Shown: piece by piece, positions 1 to 10,922 of the stretch
How positions within the stretch are numbered: the stretch's first letter is position 1
Layout of the letters: every line of letters begins with the position of its first letter
Assembly: GCF_018294505.1 (NCBI RefSeq)
Contig: NC_057809.1
Span: 421,870,233 to 421,934,232, forward strand
Length of the DNA stretch: 64,000 nucleotides
Origin: Triticum aestivum
Taxonomy: Eukaryota > Streptophyta > Magnoliopsida > Poales > Poaceae
Reading direction: 5' to 3'
Made by a program: the position numbers and the translations under genes
Notes under the pieces: model-generated
Databases searched by the model: none
Told to the model about the DNA's origin: nothing
The model's input: only the letters and a program-made list of their open reading frames with translations

Positions 1-191
1 ATTCGAACTATATTTATCTTGATTTGGCAACATAAACTAGAATGATATAGACCATACAGTGACCATACTACATAGATATATGTTTGTTTCGTGCTGTTAT
101 CTTGTCCACCTTACTACTGAACTGGCTTACCAAGATGAGTTTCATATACTACATTGTAAACCTGTGACGTGTTTGTTTGTTTCTCCTTTAG

Positions 192-629
192 AAGGCGGAT
201 AAAATATTGGAGAAGAGTACACTATTATGCAATGGTAAAGGAAGTAATGCAGATCAGGTTCAAGATAGTGAGACATCCCTGTTGTTCTCCAAGAAAGCTG
301 ATAAAAACTATATTGAAGACACTGAGACAACCCCAAAGTCCTGTCTTGATGTACTGTTCGAGTTGCTGGCTACTACTGCTGGCACTAGCTCTTCGAACTC
401 GCTGCCTGAATTAGTTCGGCTTCTTGAGTCTCAACTTCAAGTTGAAAGACATCAATCAGATGTTATGCGGCAGGAAGCCGAAGGACTGAGGAAGTCCCAG
501 CAGAATTCAGATGCATACTTTCTAGTGCAATAGCAAGTGCTGGAGGATTTAAGCGCCAAACAAGAGAAAGTTAATAAGCTTGCTAAGCATCTTGCCAGCA
601 TTATGGGTACCCAGGATATTGTTTCTTGA
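192..629 (+). pseudogene. Last exon of CACTA-encoded protein (coiled-coil C-terminus)
   Basis: A pyrimidine-rich tract ending in AG at 190-191 looks like a 3' splice site. From 192 one frame runs to TGA at 627-629, broken only by TAG at 531-533. The predicted residues are polar and helical: a Ser/Thr-rich linker, then a leucine-spaced segment (LPELVRLLESQLQVERHQ) and a second helix ending LAKHLASIMGTQDIVS. Such tails are common at the C-terminus of plant CACTA accessory or transposase-24-like proteins, but no catalytic motif is visible, so TnpA-like or TnpD-like cannot be decided. The internal TAG fits decay from CAG (the next codon is CAA). Upstream exons are off the window. 630-882 looks like 3' untranslated sequence. 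Confidence 0.55.
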
Positions 630-882
630 GCTCTTCTGAAGTGGTTTCAGTTCTGGACTTGTTTTGCTGCGACGTTTATATGATGCTTTGTTCCCTATAT
701 TTGCACTTGTGGCGAACTTTGATGCCCAGTGGATGTAATATGTGTAATAGCCGTGATAGCCTAGCGTAAGTTGCTTGCTTATTTATTTCCATTGTCTTGT
801 TTATTTATTTCAGTGCAGTTCTTTTTCCGCGGTTTGCTTGTGGCCGGAATAACCTGTTTTTTTAAACTAGGCCACATTAACA

Positions 883-1071
883 ATGGGCTACATATTTACT
901 ATAGTTAACATGGGCCTCCTACGGGTTGTAGAAACAATGGGCCTTCTAAGGGTCATAGAAATAATGGGCCTTTTAAGGGCCGTAGAAACAATGGGCCTTC
1001 TACGGGGCGTATACACAATGGGCCTTCTACGGGCCGTATCATCAATGGGCCTTCTACGGGCCGTATGATTG
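883..1071 (+). repeat. 27-bp tandem array, 7 copies (CACTA subterminal)
   Basis: Copies of ATGGGCCTTCTACGGGCCGT start at 883, 910, 937, 964, 991, 1018 and 1045, an exact 27-bp spacing. Copies become more alike toward the 3' side; the first is the most diverged. Because 27 is divisible by three the array reads as a 9-residue repeated pseudo-protein, which is not a gene. In CACTA elements subterminal repeats of this kind are binding sites for the accessory transposase protein; that role here is inferred. Confidence 0.9.
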
Positions 1072-1710
1072 GTTGGCCAAATATGGGCTAATAAAAGACC
1101 ACATTATGGCCGTAAATGGGCAAGAGTTGAAATCATCCGTTCATGGGCCGACCATAATGGGTCGTCGTTAATAGGTCGTATTTGATGACGCTATGAAAAC
1201 GGCCCAACGTATTAACGGGCCACAAACGGGCCGACTTTAACCACGGGCTATATTTGGCCCACAAGCAGCAAATGACAGTAATAGGCTGAAAGTAAACGAA
1301 TGCTGGAAATGAGCCCAAGAATAAATGGGCCGTGAGAAGGCCGAAAGATATCATGGGCTGGAAATGACCAACGGAATAATGGGCCGTTAATGGGTATAAA
1401 GTGATACACTGTTCCTTACAGGTTGTTTTACCACGGGCCGTTGATGGGCCGAGGTTTACTAAGGGCCTCATATGGGCCAAAAGACATCATGGGCCATACA
1501 TGGGCCGGAAGTTAAAATGGGCTGGAATTATATTGGACGGCCCAGATGACGCTACTGGGCCTAATTCGGATAGGTCGTAAACGGGCCCTGGGTTAGCGGG
1601 CTGCAAATGGGCTATATGCGAACAGGCCATTAACAGGCTTGACATGGGCCGGCCCACCACCTTTTGACCAAGTCAAACGGGCCAGCCTTTTCACAGGAAT
1701 GGGCCTCTGT
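1072..1710. repeat. GGGCC/TGGGCC-rich subterminal region of CACTA
   Basis: Dozens of TGGGCC, GGGCCGT and complementary forms occur at irregular 15-40 bp spacing and in both orientations (for example around 1200-1260, 1430-1500 and 1540-1650). They share the core of the 27-bp array just upstream, so this is the dispersed continuation of the same subterminal repeats. No coding potential is supported. Confidence 0.7.
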
Positions 1711-1717
1711 TGGGCTG

Positions 1718-1926
1718 TGCCACGTGTCGACGTATCATAGGCGCTTTGGGTCCAATGAGTGGATGACATCTATCCCAATGGTTAGCCGACACGTATTTCC
1801 TCCAGCCAATGATGATTTTACACGTGGAAAATCCCCATTGGTCGGGGCTGTTAACGGGTTATCGGATCCAAAACCGGACCCGATAGCTTAACAGTGTCCC
1901 GTTATGGTGGATGCCACGTGTCGGTC
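1718..1926. promoter_or_regulatory. Cluster of ACGT-core (G-box-like) motifs near CACTA 3' end
   Basis: Four ACGT-core sites lie within about 200 bp: GCCACGTGTCGAC near 1720, GACACGTAT near 1789, ACACGTGGA near 1820 and GCCACGTGTCGGT near 1913. The first and last are near-identical 11-mers. They could bind plant bZIP/bHLH factors or simply be subterminal repeats; the sequence alone does not decide. Confidence 0.35.
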
Positions 1927-2109
1927 ACCCTTGACGAAAGCACTTCTGTGACGCGCAATTTATCGTCATGGGAGTGGACACTTCCGTGATGATATTTTGG
2001 TAATGTCATGGAACACTTCTACGACAGCACAGGTATGACTATCTTGAATCTATCATAAATTTGTCATGGATGTACATGCATGACAGAAAACGTGACCTAC
2101 TGTGACAAA

Positions 2110-2144
2110 CACATATCATCATGGAAGTGTATTTTTTTGTAGTG
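2110..2144 (+). repeat. 3' terminal inverted repeat of CACTA element
   Basis: The last 35 bases end ...GGAAGTGTATTTTTTTGTAGTG. The CACTA pentamer plus an A-run on the complementary strand defines the terminus. The opposite inverted repeat is outside the window. Confidence 0.85.
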
Positions 2145-3574
2145 CAGGCCTCTGGCCGCCGTCCCCTACCCGAGCTCGCCGGTGATCCCCGCAGCCATCC
2201 ACCTTGTTCTAGTGCCCCTCGAGCTCAGGCGACCGCTCAGGCAACTCTAGTGCCCCTCGAGCTCGAGACACTGGTATCGTTTGGACGCGCTGCAGCCCCT
2301 AGGACCACCCCAATCCATCGTCTTCTTCCTCTCCGACGAGACCCGATCACAGCCGCCGCTTGCAAGCTTAGTTGTGAGGTGCTCCGGCCACCTCTCGTCG
2401 AGCCACGGGTACGGGCAGGTGCGCCTCGACATCCTCGCTCTTTCTATCCCTCTGGATCGGGCCAAGGAGCCCTCCTCGCTGGCGTGAGCTCCGGCAAAGC
2501 ACCGCCACGCTCTGTTTCTCCCTCTCTCCCCCTCTACCTGACCAGCGGGGCCCACTGTCAGCCTCTCGACTCGCGCCGGAAGCGGTACGAGTGGAGGCGT
2601 ATTTTGAGAATACGTATTCGACGTCACCCCCCTGGTTTTCTGTTTATTCAAATTTAATTCAAAAATTAGACCAACACTTTGACCAGCCATAACTCCTAAA
2701 CAACAAGTCCAAATGAGTTGATTCTTTTTTGCGTTATGTTTATTTTGAAAAGTTCTAACAGCACACCAAAGTTGAGGTTTTTCCTTGCTGTCTAGAATTT
2801 CTGGTGATTTTCAGAGTGGTTCTTGATATTCAATTTTGCTATTTTTAAATATTTTCAGAGGGACAAGCTTGTCTTGAAGATCACCAGGAGGAGTGTGAAC
2901 CTCCACTGCACTAAGGCAAGCCACACCAACATTTGGATGGTGACATTTCAATATCTATGATTTTTTGAACTTGAGTATGAGTTATTTGCACGCATTTAAA
3001 TTATTTAAATAAATATTGCTTAGTGCTAGTTATTTTGCCATGGTTGAATTGCTTTAGTGTGGTACTAGTTTAATGCTTGAGCTAGTCTAAGTTAGTAGAA
3101 GAAATTTTCATTGAAGTGTTTATGCTTACATGAATAATGATAGTTTCTTTTTGTGATAAAATGATTTTATTATATTATGAGATAATTAAATTGATGAATG
3201 TTAATGACTGGCATAGTTGAACCAGTATGTTTAGTTTGATGAGTAGTGCAAGTAAGATATGTTGATGAAGTTGATCTGTTACTTTGAGTAATATGTTTTG
3301 CATGTTTAGTACTTGCATGATCATGGGATATGATGACTCGAGTTATTTTATTTTCAAGATTAACCTGATGTTAATCCAACTTGACATAATGTTGATCGAG
3401 CCATGGTTCCACTGAATCAATTTTTTCTCAGTGCAACCACATTTACCTTTATGGGGAGGTCTTGATTCGGTCTGTTGTTGTGCCTCTGGTCGGTACCTCC
3501 AACGAGGGAAGGTTATGGGCGTGCGGTACCCTGGCCCGGTAAGCAGACATAACCTTGTGTGCCCGTTTGTTGTT
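2145..3574 (+). repeat. 5' LTR of gypsy B, segment 1
   Basis: Non-coding, with a GC-rich part (2145-2600) and an AT-rich part (2640-3420). It is assigned to B's 5' LTR because element A has a perfect target duplication (3570-3574 and 23724-23728), which joins this segment to 23729-24682, and that stretch ends directly before a PBS. The LTR start lies beyond the CACTA insertion to the left. Proline/arginine-rich ORFs here are products of base composition. Confidence 0.65.
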
Positions 3575-6311
3575 TGTAACCTCCCAAGTTTTCAATTTGG
3601 AATGTTATACATTAGATCATCATTGCATATCATATTTTATTGCATTTTGGCTTGACCCTAGAAATTATACGCAACTCAAGGACTCACGGAGAGAGTTGGG
3701 GATTTCGTTAATTTCATATTTGAGTTTTCTCAAATTTTGGAAGGAGGATCATTTGGTTTTGAATATTTTCCCTTCCTAATATTTCAAAAATAAGAATAAC
3801 TAGGAGGGGATAAAAAGACTTCTCCAAAATAGATGAAATATTAGAGGAAAAATATTAAAAACCAAATATATATTTTATTTGGATTTTATTGCAATTTTAT
3901 TTGAATTAGAAAAATTGCACGTTTTCAAAATTGCATTTTAGGGCCAAGAAAATGTTCATCCTGTTCTAAATATTTTATTTAGACGGCGAAAATTTGTTTT
4001 GGCATTTTTAGATTTTTATTTATTTTTCTAGGATTTATTTTCGGCGGAACGTTATTTAAAAAAAACTATCGGCTCGGGACCGGAGTCCCGAGCGAAGCCG
4101 CCGCCGCGGCCCGAGTCCGGGAGGAGCACGCCTCCCGAGATGGCCCTCCCCCAAGCCAGTCGCCGCCGCCATCCTCTTAAATACCGCCGCCACCGAGGCC
4201 CACCACCACCACCCGAGCCGCCCCGCGAAACCCCGCCTAGCGCCGCCGCCGCCGCCGTTCGCCGCTGCTGCTGCCGCCTAGCACCGCCGCCGCCCCCTGC
4301 CGTTGATGCCCCGCCGCCACCCGAGCAGCCCGCCACCCCACCGGACTCAGCTGGATCCGCCGGATTTCGCCGGAGCCCCACCAAGGTAGACGCCCCGCCG
4401 CCGCCGGTTTTTGAGAGAAAACCGATTCGGTTTTTTCACAAAACCGTAGTTTTCATTTTTTTTAGAATAGATCGGTTTTATTTTTTCGGTTTATTTATTT
4501 AGCGGACGTTCGTCCGTATGTTTGTTTTAACGAACGGTGTTCACTCATTAGCCGCAGACAACGAACGTTTGTTCGTTAGCCTGTTCGTCAGTTTTTCCTT
4601 TTCTCGGATTTTTCCGCGATTATTTTCGATTGTGATTTCTGATCCGATTTTCATTTTAGTTTAACTTTTCACTTGCTTATCGGAATCAGGTGACTCAAGC
4701 GCCTAGAGTTTCATCTCGAAACCCTCTTTCTGTTTAACCAACTCAAACATGTTTTGCTACTGTAAAATTTGACTTTAGTCCAGATTAGTAAATGAAGCTT
4801 GTTTCTTTTGCCGTTTGAGTTTTGTTGCTTCGTTTGACTTGATTCTTTTTGCAAACCGGAGTTATTAAGTTGAACTTTCTGGTCAGATCTCTTATTTGAT
4901 TTTTACCCGTGCCCTTGCTTGATTGCTTATTGTATTCTTGTTTGTTTGCGATAGAGTACCCGGAGTGTGAAGCGTGCTACTACGAGTCTCTAGGTTTCGC
5001 GGATCATCAGCAAGGCAAGTAACACTTTGATCATACCTTTTTACTACCCAGTTTTATTGCATTATATCAATCCTCGAAAATTGCATGGTTAGGATCTGAT
5101 TAATATGTGGGTTTTGGGAAGTAGATGTGGTAGTATCTATCCACCTGTTTATTATCAAACCTATGGGAGTTACTTCTACGTTGCTTATATTGCTATGCTA
5201 TGATCGTAGACGTGGTTTGGGTTTGAGAGTATTCATGATAGATGTGAGCATTGTTAATTATTGGATAACTTAAGGTGGCAACTTTAATACACATCTGGGT
5301 GGATTGAGACACCTGGGAAACCAGAGATTGCCTGTATTTTTGGAAATCCCGGGGTACCGTCTGATTCTCCTATGGACTGCCACCCAGGCTCAAAGGGATC
5401 ATAAGATTATTCATGCTAGAAACTTCCATGTGCAGCCACAAGTTATTATGGGGTCTAGCTTAGTTGATTAAGTCGTGTGAACTCTTGAGTGGTAAACTAG
5501 TAGATGTAGGGGATGTAGGTCGTACTGTCTACCCATCGTAAGGTGCTAACGCTTCTGAAAGACTGTGTCTCGGTCATCCTTTTCTCAAACACCATGTAGT
5601 GCGAGAAATCGAACGGAGGAGATCGAGTCTTGTGGGGAAAAGTGCGCAAACCTCTACAGAGTGTACAAACTAATCATGGTTAGCCGTGTCCCTGGTTATG
5701 GACATCTTGAGTATCTGGTTCTTGGATTGTCATGTGGATCTCATCACTCTTAATTATAAAATTCGATTAGGTTATTAATTACTTTTAATTGGCATTGAGA
5801 TGGGGTTTACCACTCTCAATGTTTAACAACCACCATGATAGTTAAATAAAATTTATTCCTTTGCAGTAGGGAAAAATTGGCTTTTCGCAAAACATATTAA
5901 CCATACAGCCTCCACCAGCCATATATGCATGTAGTGATAGCATTATTCTGTTCATTACTCTATCGTGTTACCTTGCCAGCATATTCCATGTGCTGACCCA
6001 TTTTCGGGCTGCAACGTATCATGTTGCAGACTTTTTAGACAATGAGTAAGGAGCCTTAGGTCGTGATCTTTCACTCAGTGGTGCCGTTGGAGTTGATGGA
6101 CTCACTTTATCTTCCAAGCCTTCCGCTGTTATCATATTAGATGGCCTTAAGCCATATTTATTGTATAAGTTCTCTTTTGAGACCCTCGATGTACTAAGTG
6201 TGTGATTGCTACTCTGTTATAAATGCTTCAAGTATTGTGTGTGTCAGCATTACCGATCCAGGCATGACACTTATGCATAGAGATCAAACTGTTTGAGGTC
6301 TGGTCGCTACA
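3575..6311 (+). repeat. 5' LTR of element A
   Basis: 2737 bp, TG...CA termini, followed after 4 bases by the PBS. It matches 20911-23723 almost throughout, but lacks about 70 bp that the right LTR has at 21401-21474. A CCGCC-rich patch (4090-4400) yields Pro/Ala ORFs with no support as proteins. The segment around 4700-6290 is AT-rich and unremarkable. Confidence 0.93.
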
Positions 6312-6315
6312 AAGA

Positions 6316-6328
6316 TGGTATCAGAGCC
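6316..6328 (+). other. Primer-binding site of element A (tRNA-iMet)
   Basis: TGGTATCAGAGCC lies 4 bases after the LTR end and is the standard complement to the 3' end of plant initiator methionine tRNA used by most chromoviruses and copia elements. Confidence 0.95.
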
Positions 6329-6420
6329 CACGCTGACTATAGGACACGACCACTAAGATAAATCCCTAGATCACTACTCTCTTCTCGTTTCTGACTCCTC
6401 TCCATTTTCTACTCTTTAGT

Positions 6421-7158
6421 ATGGCGGATGCAAGGATCAAGTTCACGCAACCGGATGAAGACACCCCTTTTGGACGCCACTTGAAGGAATTTACTAGGTG
6501 CCTGAACATTGGAATACCAAGCTTCACCGGGACCTACCATGCCACTTTACCAGAAGAGTAGCGCTGGACAATTGAAGTTCAAGTTCCAGGAAGGACGTTC
6601 ACGCCAGTCACTGAGCCCATAGAGTTTTCCTTTGATGCACCAACCTGGAGTCTAGGAAAGAGTATGGCAGCTCACATCACCATGGGACGCATTGGAGAAG
6701 TTTACCATAATGATCTCAAGGACACTATCTACCAGATTTGTGGGCGCCGAGATGAGCAATGGGAGATGATCAGCACCAGGAAGGATAGATCGATTGCCTC
6801 TTTCATCCAGGAGTTAAACTAGAACATTCGACGCCAGGAGAACCAGATGTGCGCAGGCATGACAGATTTGAAGGAGGCAATGACAAGGATCACGGAGCTG
6901 GAGGAAGAACTCAAGGCCACACACGAAGATTATGAGGAGGAAATCGTTGTACTAGTGGAGAAGAATGACGACCTGATAAGGAAGCTAGGAGTTTTCATGG
7001 GAGATCCCACGCCAGGAGGAGAAGATGATGATTCCACTTGCCCAGAGAACTACATCATCATCGATGACATTGACTCGGACCCCGACGATAGCGATGATGA
7101 CTATGTTGATGAAGCTGGAGCAGATATCATGGAGTCTTCGACCGAGCAATTTTTCTAG
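6421..7158 (+). pseudogene. Upstream ORF (ORF0) of element A, sense strand
   Basis: An ATG at 6421 opens a frame that runs to TAG at 7156-7158, interrupted by TAG at about 6559 and 6821. It precedes gag and is not gag: no CCHC knuckle and no capsid-like motif. Roughly residues 20-110 alternate beta-like segments (WTIEVQVPGRTF, IEFSF) with an alanine-containing helix (LGKSMAAHITMGRIGEVY); residues 140-185 are a coiled coil (MTRITELEEELKATHEDYEEE); the tail is very acidic. Element B has an ORF in the same place. Its function is not known to me. 7159-7360 is spacer. Confidence 0.6.
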
Positions 7159-7360
7159 TAGACCACAAAATCAGTAGTAGTATTCCACCATGTATATAGT
7201 ATAGTCCAAACACTTTTGTAACGATAGTTCTAGACCGATTGTATGCCCTTGATTGATTGATTGAGTGATATGTTTCTGTTTTGTCTCATGTGCATATGGG
7301 TAGTGTTTTCCCCCTAGACCTCATTCTATTCTGTTTTCTCATCTTTTCTAAACCCAGCAG

Positions 7361-8374
7361 GTGCCTCCGAGACACGATAATGGATTTGCTTTCCCACAAG
7401 AGCTCACTCAGTTGATCCAGCAGTAGAATGCATTGATGCAGATACTAGTACAGAATCAGAACCAGGGGAACAACAACAACAACAACAACAACCCACCACC
7501 ACCACCAGTTGATCACTTAGCCCGTTTTCTTAGGATGAATCCACCGGTGTTCTCCAGTAGCACCGAGCCGATTGTTGCAGATGATTGGCTCTGCAAGATT
7601 TAAAGGGAGTTGACCACTGCAGGATGCACAGACGCGGAGAGAGTGCATTTTGCCGCACATCAGCTTGATGGACCCACAGCATCATGGTGGGAGAATTTCA
7701 TAGTGACTTACCCCATTGACACTGTGACATGGGACCAGTTGCAGCAGGATGTTCGTACTGCCCATGTATCAGCAGGAGCTATGGCCATGAAGAAGCGTGA
7801 GTTTCGCAACTTACGCCAAGGAGGACGCACTATTGGCCAGTATGTGGATGAATTTAGTAAGCTAGCACGTTATGCCCCGGATGACGTCGCTACAGATGCA
7901 TCTAGGAAGGAGAAGTTTCTGGAAGGACTGAATGATGAGATGAGCATGCAGTTGATGGTGGCAAATTTCAATAACTACTAGGAGTTGGTGGATAGAGACC
8001 TCATGCTTGAAGGGAAGAAGCAGCAGATTGACAGCCGCAAGAGGAAGTATGGACAAGGGAAGTATAATTCTGGAGCCTAGCAGAGACCCCGTTTCACACC
8101 AAACTCGGGAGGACTTGTTCATAACCAGGGAGGCCACACTCATAACGGAGGAAGTTCGCACAATCATAGTGGCCCCAGGAATGGGAATGGTAATGGAGGA
8201 AGTAGCAGACAGAACCGTTCCAACCCGGCAACACCCGCCAAGAAGGATCTAAGCCACGTCACTTGCTACAAATGCCAGAAGACCAGACATTACGCCAATG
8301 AATGTCCTCAAGCTAAGAATGGAAACGGCAATGGAAGCTCTGGGAAGAAGCCCAACCCTTTCACTAGGGGACAA
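7361..8374 (+). pseudogene. Gag of element A (retrotransposon capsid, CCHC knuckle)
   Basis: One frame from about 7361 carries a Gln/Asn stretch and proline run (near 7450-7510), the gypsy capsid signature (DGPTASWWENF near 7670; EFRNLRQGGRTIGQYVDEFSKLARYAP near 7800) and the zinc knuckle CYKCQKTRHYANEC at 8264-8305. Gag forms the virus-like particle. Stops are at 7424 (TAG), about 7601 (TAA), 7979 (TAG) and 8078 (TAG). The expected initiator at 7361 reads GTG; an ATG-to-GTG change is my inference. The frame is shared with the protease that follows, as expected of a Gag-Pol polyprotein. Confidence 0.85.
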
Positions 8375-8687
8375 GTGAACCACGTTAATGTGAAGGAGGT
8401 TGAAGCCCAGCCAGATGCAGTAATAGGTAAGTTTTTGGTTAAGCCATTTACGGCAGTCGTTCTTTTTGATACTGGTCCATCGCATTCATACATATCAAGG
8501 GGATTCGTGCATAAGTTTAAACTGCTAACCCAAGCCCTTAGGTCACCCATGTTAGTAACCTCGCCAGGAGCAGAGTATATGGCCAGCCTATGGTGTGATC
8601 GGTTACCATTAAGGATTGGTAACTACTTGTTTCCCTCAGACCTAATAGTATTGGAGTCACAAGGATTGGATGTGATATTAGGCATTA
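8375..8687 (+). pseudogene. Aspartic protease of element A
   Basis: In the gag frame, residues VVLFDTGPSHSYIS (near 8458-8500) give the retropepsin D-T-G active site and the usual (S/A)SHSFIS-like follow-up. A later block (LPLRIGNYLFPSDLIVLESQGLDVILG) matches the gypsy protease C-terminal end. The usual G-M-N-W after DVILG is lost: a small deletion near 8685 shifts the frame, and the polyprotein continues in another frame from 8688. Confidence 0.8.
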
Positions 8688-9194
8688 TTGAAGTATGGAG
8701 GGAACATTGACTGCGCTAGTAAGTCGATTTTGCTCACCACCCCAGAAGGAAGAAGGATCAAGTATGTATCCTGGCATGTTTCGAATGGGACGCAAGTAAA
8801 TTCCTTATCTGGAGTTGTACAAGAGGAAGTACCAGTGGTGAAGGATTTTCCGGATGTATTTCCAGAAGAGTTGCCAGGCATGCCACCGAATAGAGACATT
8901 GAGTTCTTGATTGAACTTTTGCCAGGCACAGGGCCAATATCTAAGAGACCGTACAGAATGCCCGCAAAGGATTTGGAAGAAATTAAGAAGCAGATTAAGG
9001 AGTTACTGGATAAAGGTTATATTCGCCCAAGTTTGTCACCTTGGAAATCACCAGTACTTCTAGTGGAGAAGAAGGATGGATCGTTGAGGATGGTTGTTGA
9101 TTATCGAGGATCGAATGAAGTTACGATCAAGAACAAGTACCCACTGCCGATGATCAATGATTTTTTGACTAGCTGCAAGGAGCTAAAGTGTTTT
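8688..9194 (+). pseudogene. Reverse transcriptase of element A, N-terminal part
   Basis: Contains the gypsy pre-RT block FPDVFPEELPGMPP, then RPYRMP...[36 protein letters not shown] and [10 protein letters not shown], which are RT fingers motifs. The text stops at KCF (9194), where Tat element G begins. The rest of RT resumes after G at 18330 with the 5-bp duplication GTTTT on both sides. Confidence 0.88.
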
Positions 9195-10312
9195 CGTCGG
9201 TGCGAAACGACACCTATGGGATCACAAGAATCCCTACTATGGTTGCGGGGCGCGGGGGTCATGAGAAGAGCAGATCAAACAGATAGCACACGGTTCGTTT
9301 ATCCAGGTTCGGGCCGCGAGGATGCGTAAAACCCTACTCCTGCTTTGGTGGATTGTATATCTGTGTTCTTGAGCTAGCTATGGGGCGTGAGGAGCTCCAA
9401 AAAGCCGAATCCTCCTCCTGGTTGCCTCGGGCCTCCTTTTATAGGAAAGGGGTTGCCACAGTGGCACACAGGAGGTGGAAAGGGTACAGTAATGCGAGGT
9501 TATCCCTCGCATTACATGACAAGGTGCATTTAATGCGCCTTGCTTAGGTGTCCTTGCTTTATCGGGGACGGGGGAGGGCCCTGTCCCGTCCATCGCCACT
9601 CCCTCTTGTGTTGACACTCGCCCTGGCCAGCGGTGCTTGTGGTGCCATGTAGGCAGGCAAGTAGCTGAGGTGGCGTAGTGGTAGGTCTCCACAAAGAAAC
9701 TGCACGCCGCCATGCAGGTGCCTGCCAACTGGTTGGGTCGGCAGCTGCATGTGAACGGCGGTGGAGGTGCGACTGGTGCGGGCCTGACGGTGGCCCCACT
9801 GGTGTCCTTGGCAACGGGCTTGCCGGGGCCCTGACAAGGGTCTTGCCGTGGCGCCCGCTGTCATCCCCGACAAGGCTCTTGCCGGGGGCCTTGTGGTCCT
9901 CCTTGGCTGGGATCCTGCCAAGGGTCATCACCTTCTTAAGTGGGCATCTGGTCTTGAATGTCTTCACAAAGATCTGCATGCCACCACGGGGATGTCTCCC
10001 GAATCCTTGTCCCATGGGGGTAGTGGACTCAAGGGTGACTTCGCTTCATAGGTGTGAGGCGAGCTACCATGGCAAGGATCTTGCCAGGCTAGCTAAAGCT
10101 GCCCCCGGCAAGGATCTTGCTGGGGGGCCTGCTCTGTCCCCTTTGCTCTTTGTGGTCTTGGTCTTGGTGTCATTCTGCTTCTCTTCAGCTTCGGCCTTAC
10201 CTTGGCTTACTTCCCTTCCCGTACTTGGTGTGGCGGCGCCTGTGGCTCACACTGCCCGTGCCCAGTTATAGGGGTACAAAAAGTGTACCCCCCCCCTTTT
10301 TGTACACCGACA
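9195..10312 (-). repeat. 3' LTR of element G (reverse orientation)
   Basis: 1118 bp matching 17208-18329 and the LTRs of F. It contains repeated CCGGCAAG/CTTGCCGG half-palindromes (around 9815-9890 and 10080-10125). ORFs in it are not genes. Confidence 0.92.
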
Positions 10313-10922
10313 GGAGCCCCCTGGCCTGGGCCACACATAAGCGCAACGCGTTGTTGGGGTAGGCCCAAAAACGGTGCGCGGGCAGGCGGGGCGGTTTTTA
10401 CTGCGGTAAGTTTCTTCGCACGCTGCGCTTTCCACACGTCCTGTGCGTGGCGCGGCGTGGGGAGGCGTGCGTGACGTGGGTGGCGTGCGTGGGGCTGAGC
10501 TCCGCATGCATGCGTCACGTCGTAGTAAAAAGGGGGGCGGTTCGCGCCTTCCCCATAAACAGAGGAAGGCGTGGAGGCGCGGCCCATTTACTGAACGGGG
10601 CCGAGGCGTGGTCTTCAAGGTGCCCACTCCCCACGATCACGGGGTGGGGAGAGGTCGCCTCACCCGTCGCCTCGATCCTGCACGCCTGCCACGTGGCTCG
10701 CATGCGCTTGGGGTGGCGATCGGTGGAGGCGGGAAACTGGGCCGGCGCGGGCCGGGGCAGCGGGTCGATCCTAGTTCCCTGCGCCCTCCGTGTCTTGATT
10801 GGCAGAGTGGGGCGGTCGAGCCCCTACCCCATTCCTTTATAAGGAGTTGGAGGGGGAGGACGGCGCCCCGCATTCTTTCATCTCCTTCTTTCTTCAGCTT
10901 CTGCTCCCCCCTTCCATCCGCC
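10313..10922 (+). promoter_or_regulatory. Probable antisense promoter region of G
   Basis: The first ~250 bp (GGAGCCCC...ACATAAGCGCAA...GGCCCAAAAACGG, then a CG-rich stretch) recur in F (50167-50420) and, inverted, in E. They lie directly upstream of the antisense ORFs. A TATA-like CCTTTATAA at 10834-10842 is ~80 bp before the ATG at 10923; E has the same box at the same distance. Conservation with position suggests an antisense promoter; transcription is not shown by sequence alone. The edge at 10313-10330 is also the polypurine-tract side of the element. Confidence 0.5.

Larger units (their letters stand above)
1..2144 (+). mobile_element. CACTA (En/Spm-type) DNA transposon, 3' portion
   Basis: The segment ends at 2144 in ...TTTTTTTGTAGTG, whose complement is CACTACAAAAAAA, the diagnostic CACTA terminus. 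Upstream lie a transposon ORF exon (192-629), a 27-bp tandem array, a GGGCC-rich subterminal region and short TGTCATG/CATGACA-type repeats close to the end. This order (ORF, subterminal repeats, terminus) is usual for CACTA elements. The 5' terminus lies left of the window. The sequence after 2144 is the 5' LTR of gypsy element B, so the transposon inserted into that LTR. The 3-bp duplication expected after the end would be CAG at 2145-2147; its partner is not visible. Confidence 0.88.

Noticed and set aside
883..1068. ORF with 9-residue repeats (MGLLRAV...)
   Set aside because: It is only the 27-bp CACTA subterminal array read in frame; no start context, no neighbours, no other conservation.
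2121..2690. 178-aa plus and 147-aa minus ORFs
   Set aside because: They span the CACTA terminus and LTR of B; composition-driven and cross an element boundary.
4052..4502. Pro/Ala/Gly-rich ORFs on both strands
   Set aside because: They lie inside the LTR of A in a CCGCC-rich patch and are not preserved in the other LTR copy.
9530..10271. ORFs of 120-197 aa in the G LTR and same ORFs in the F and E LTRs
   Set aside because: They recur only because the LTRs recur; they overlap on both strands and have no domain.
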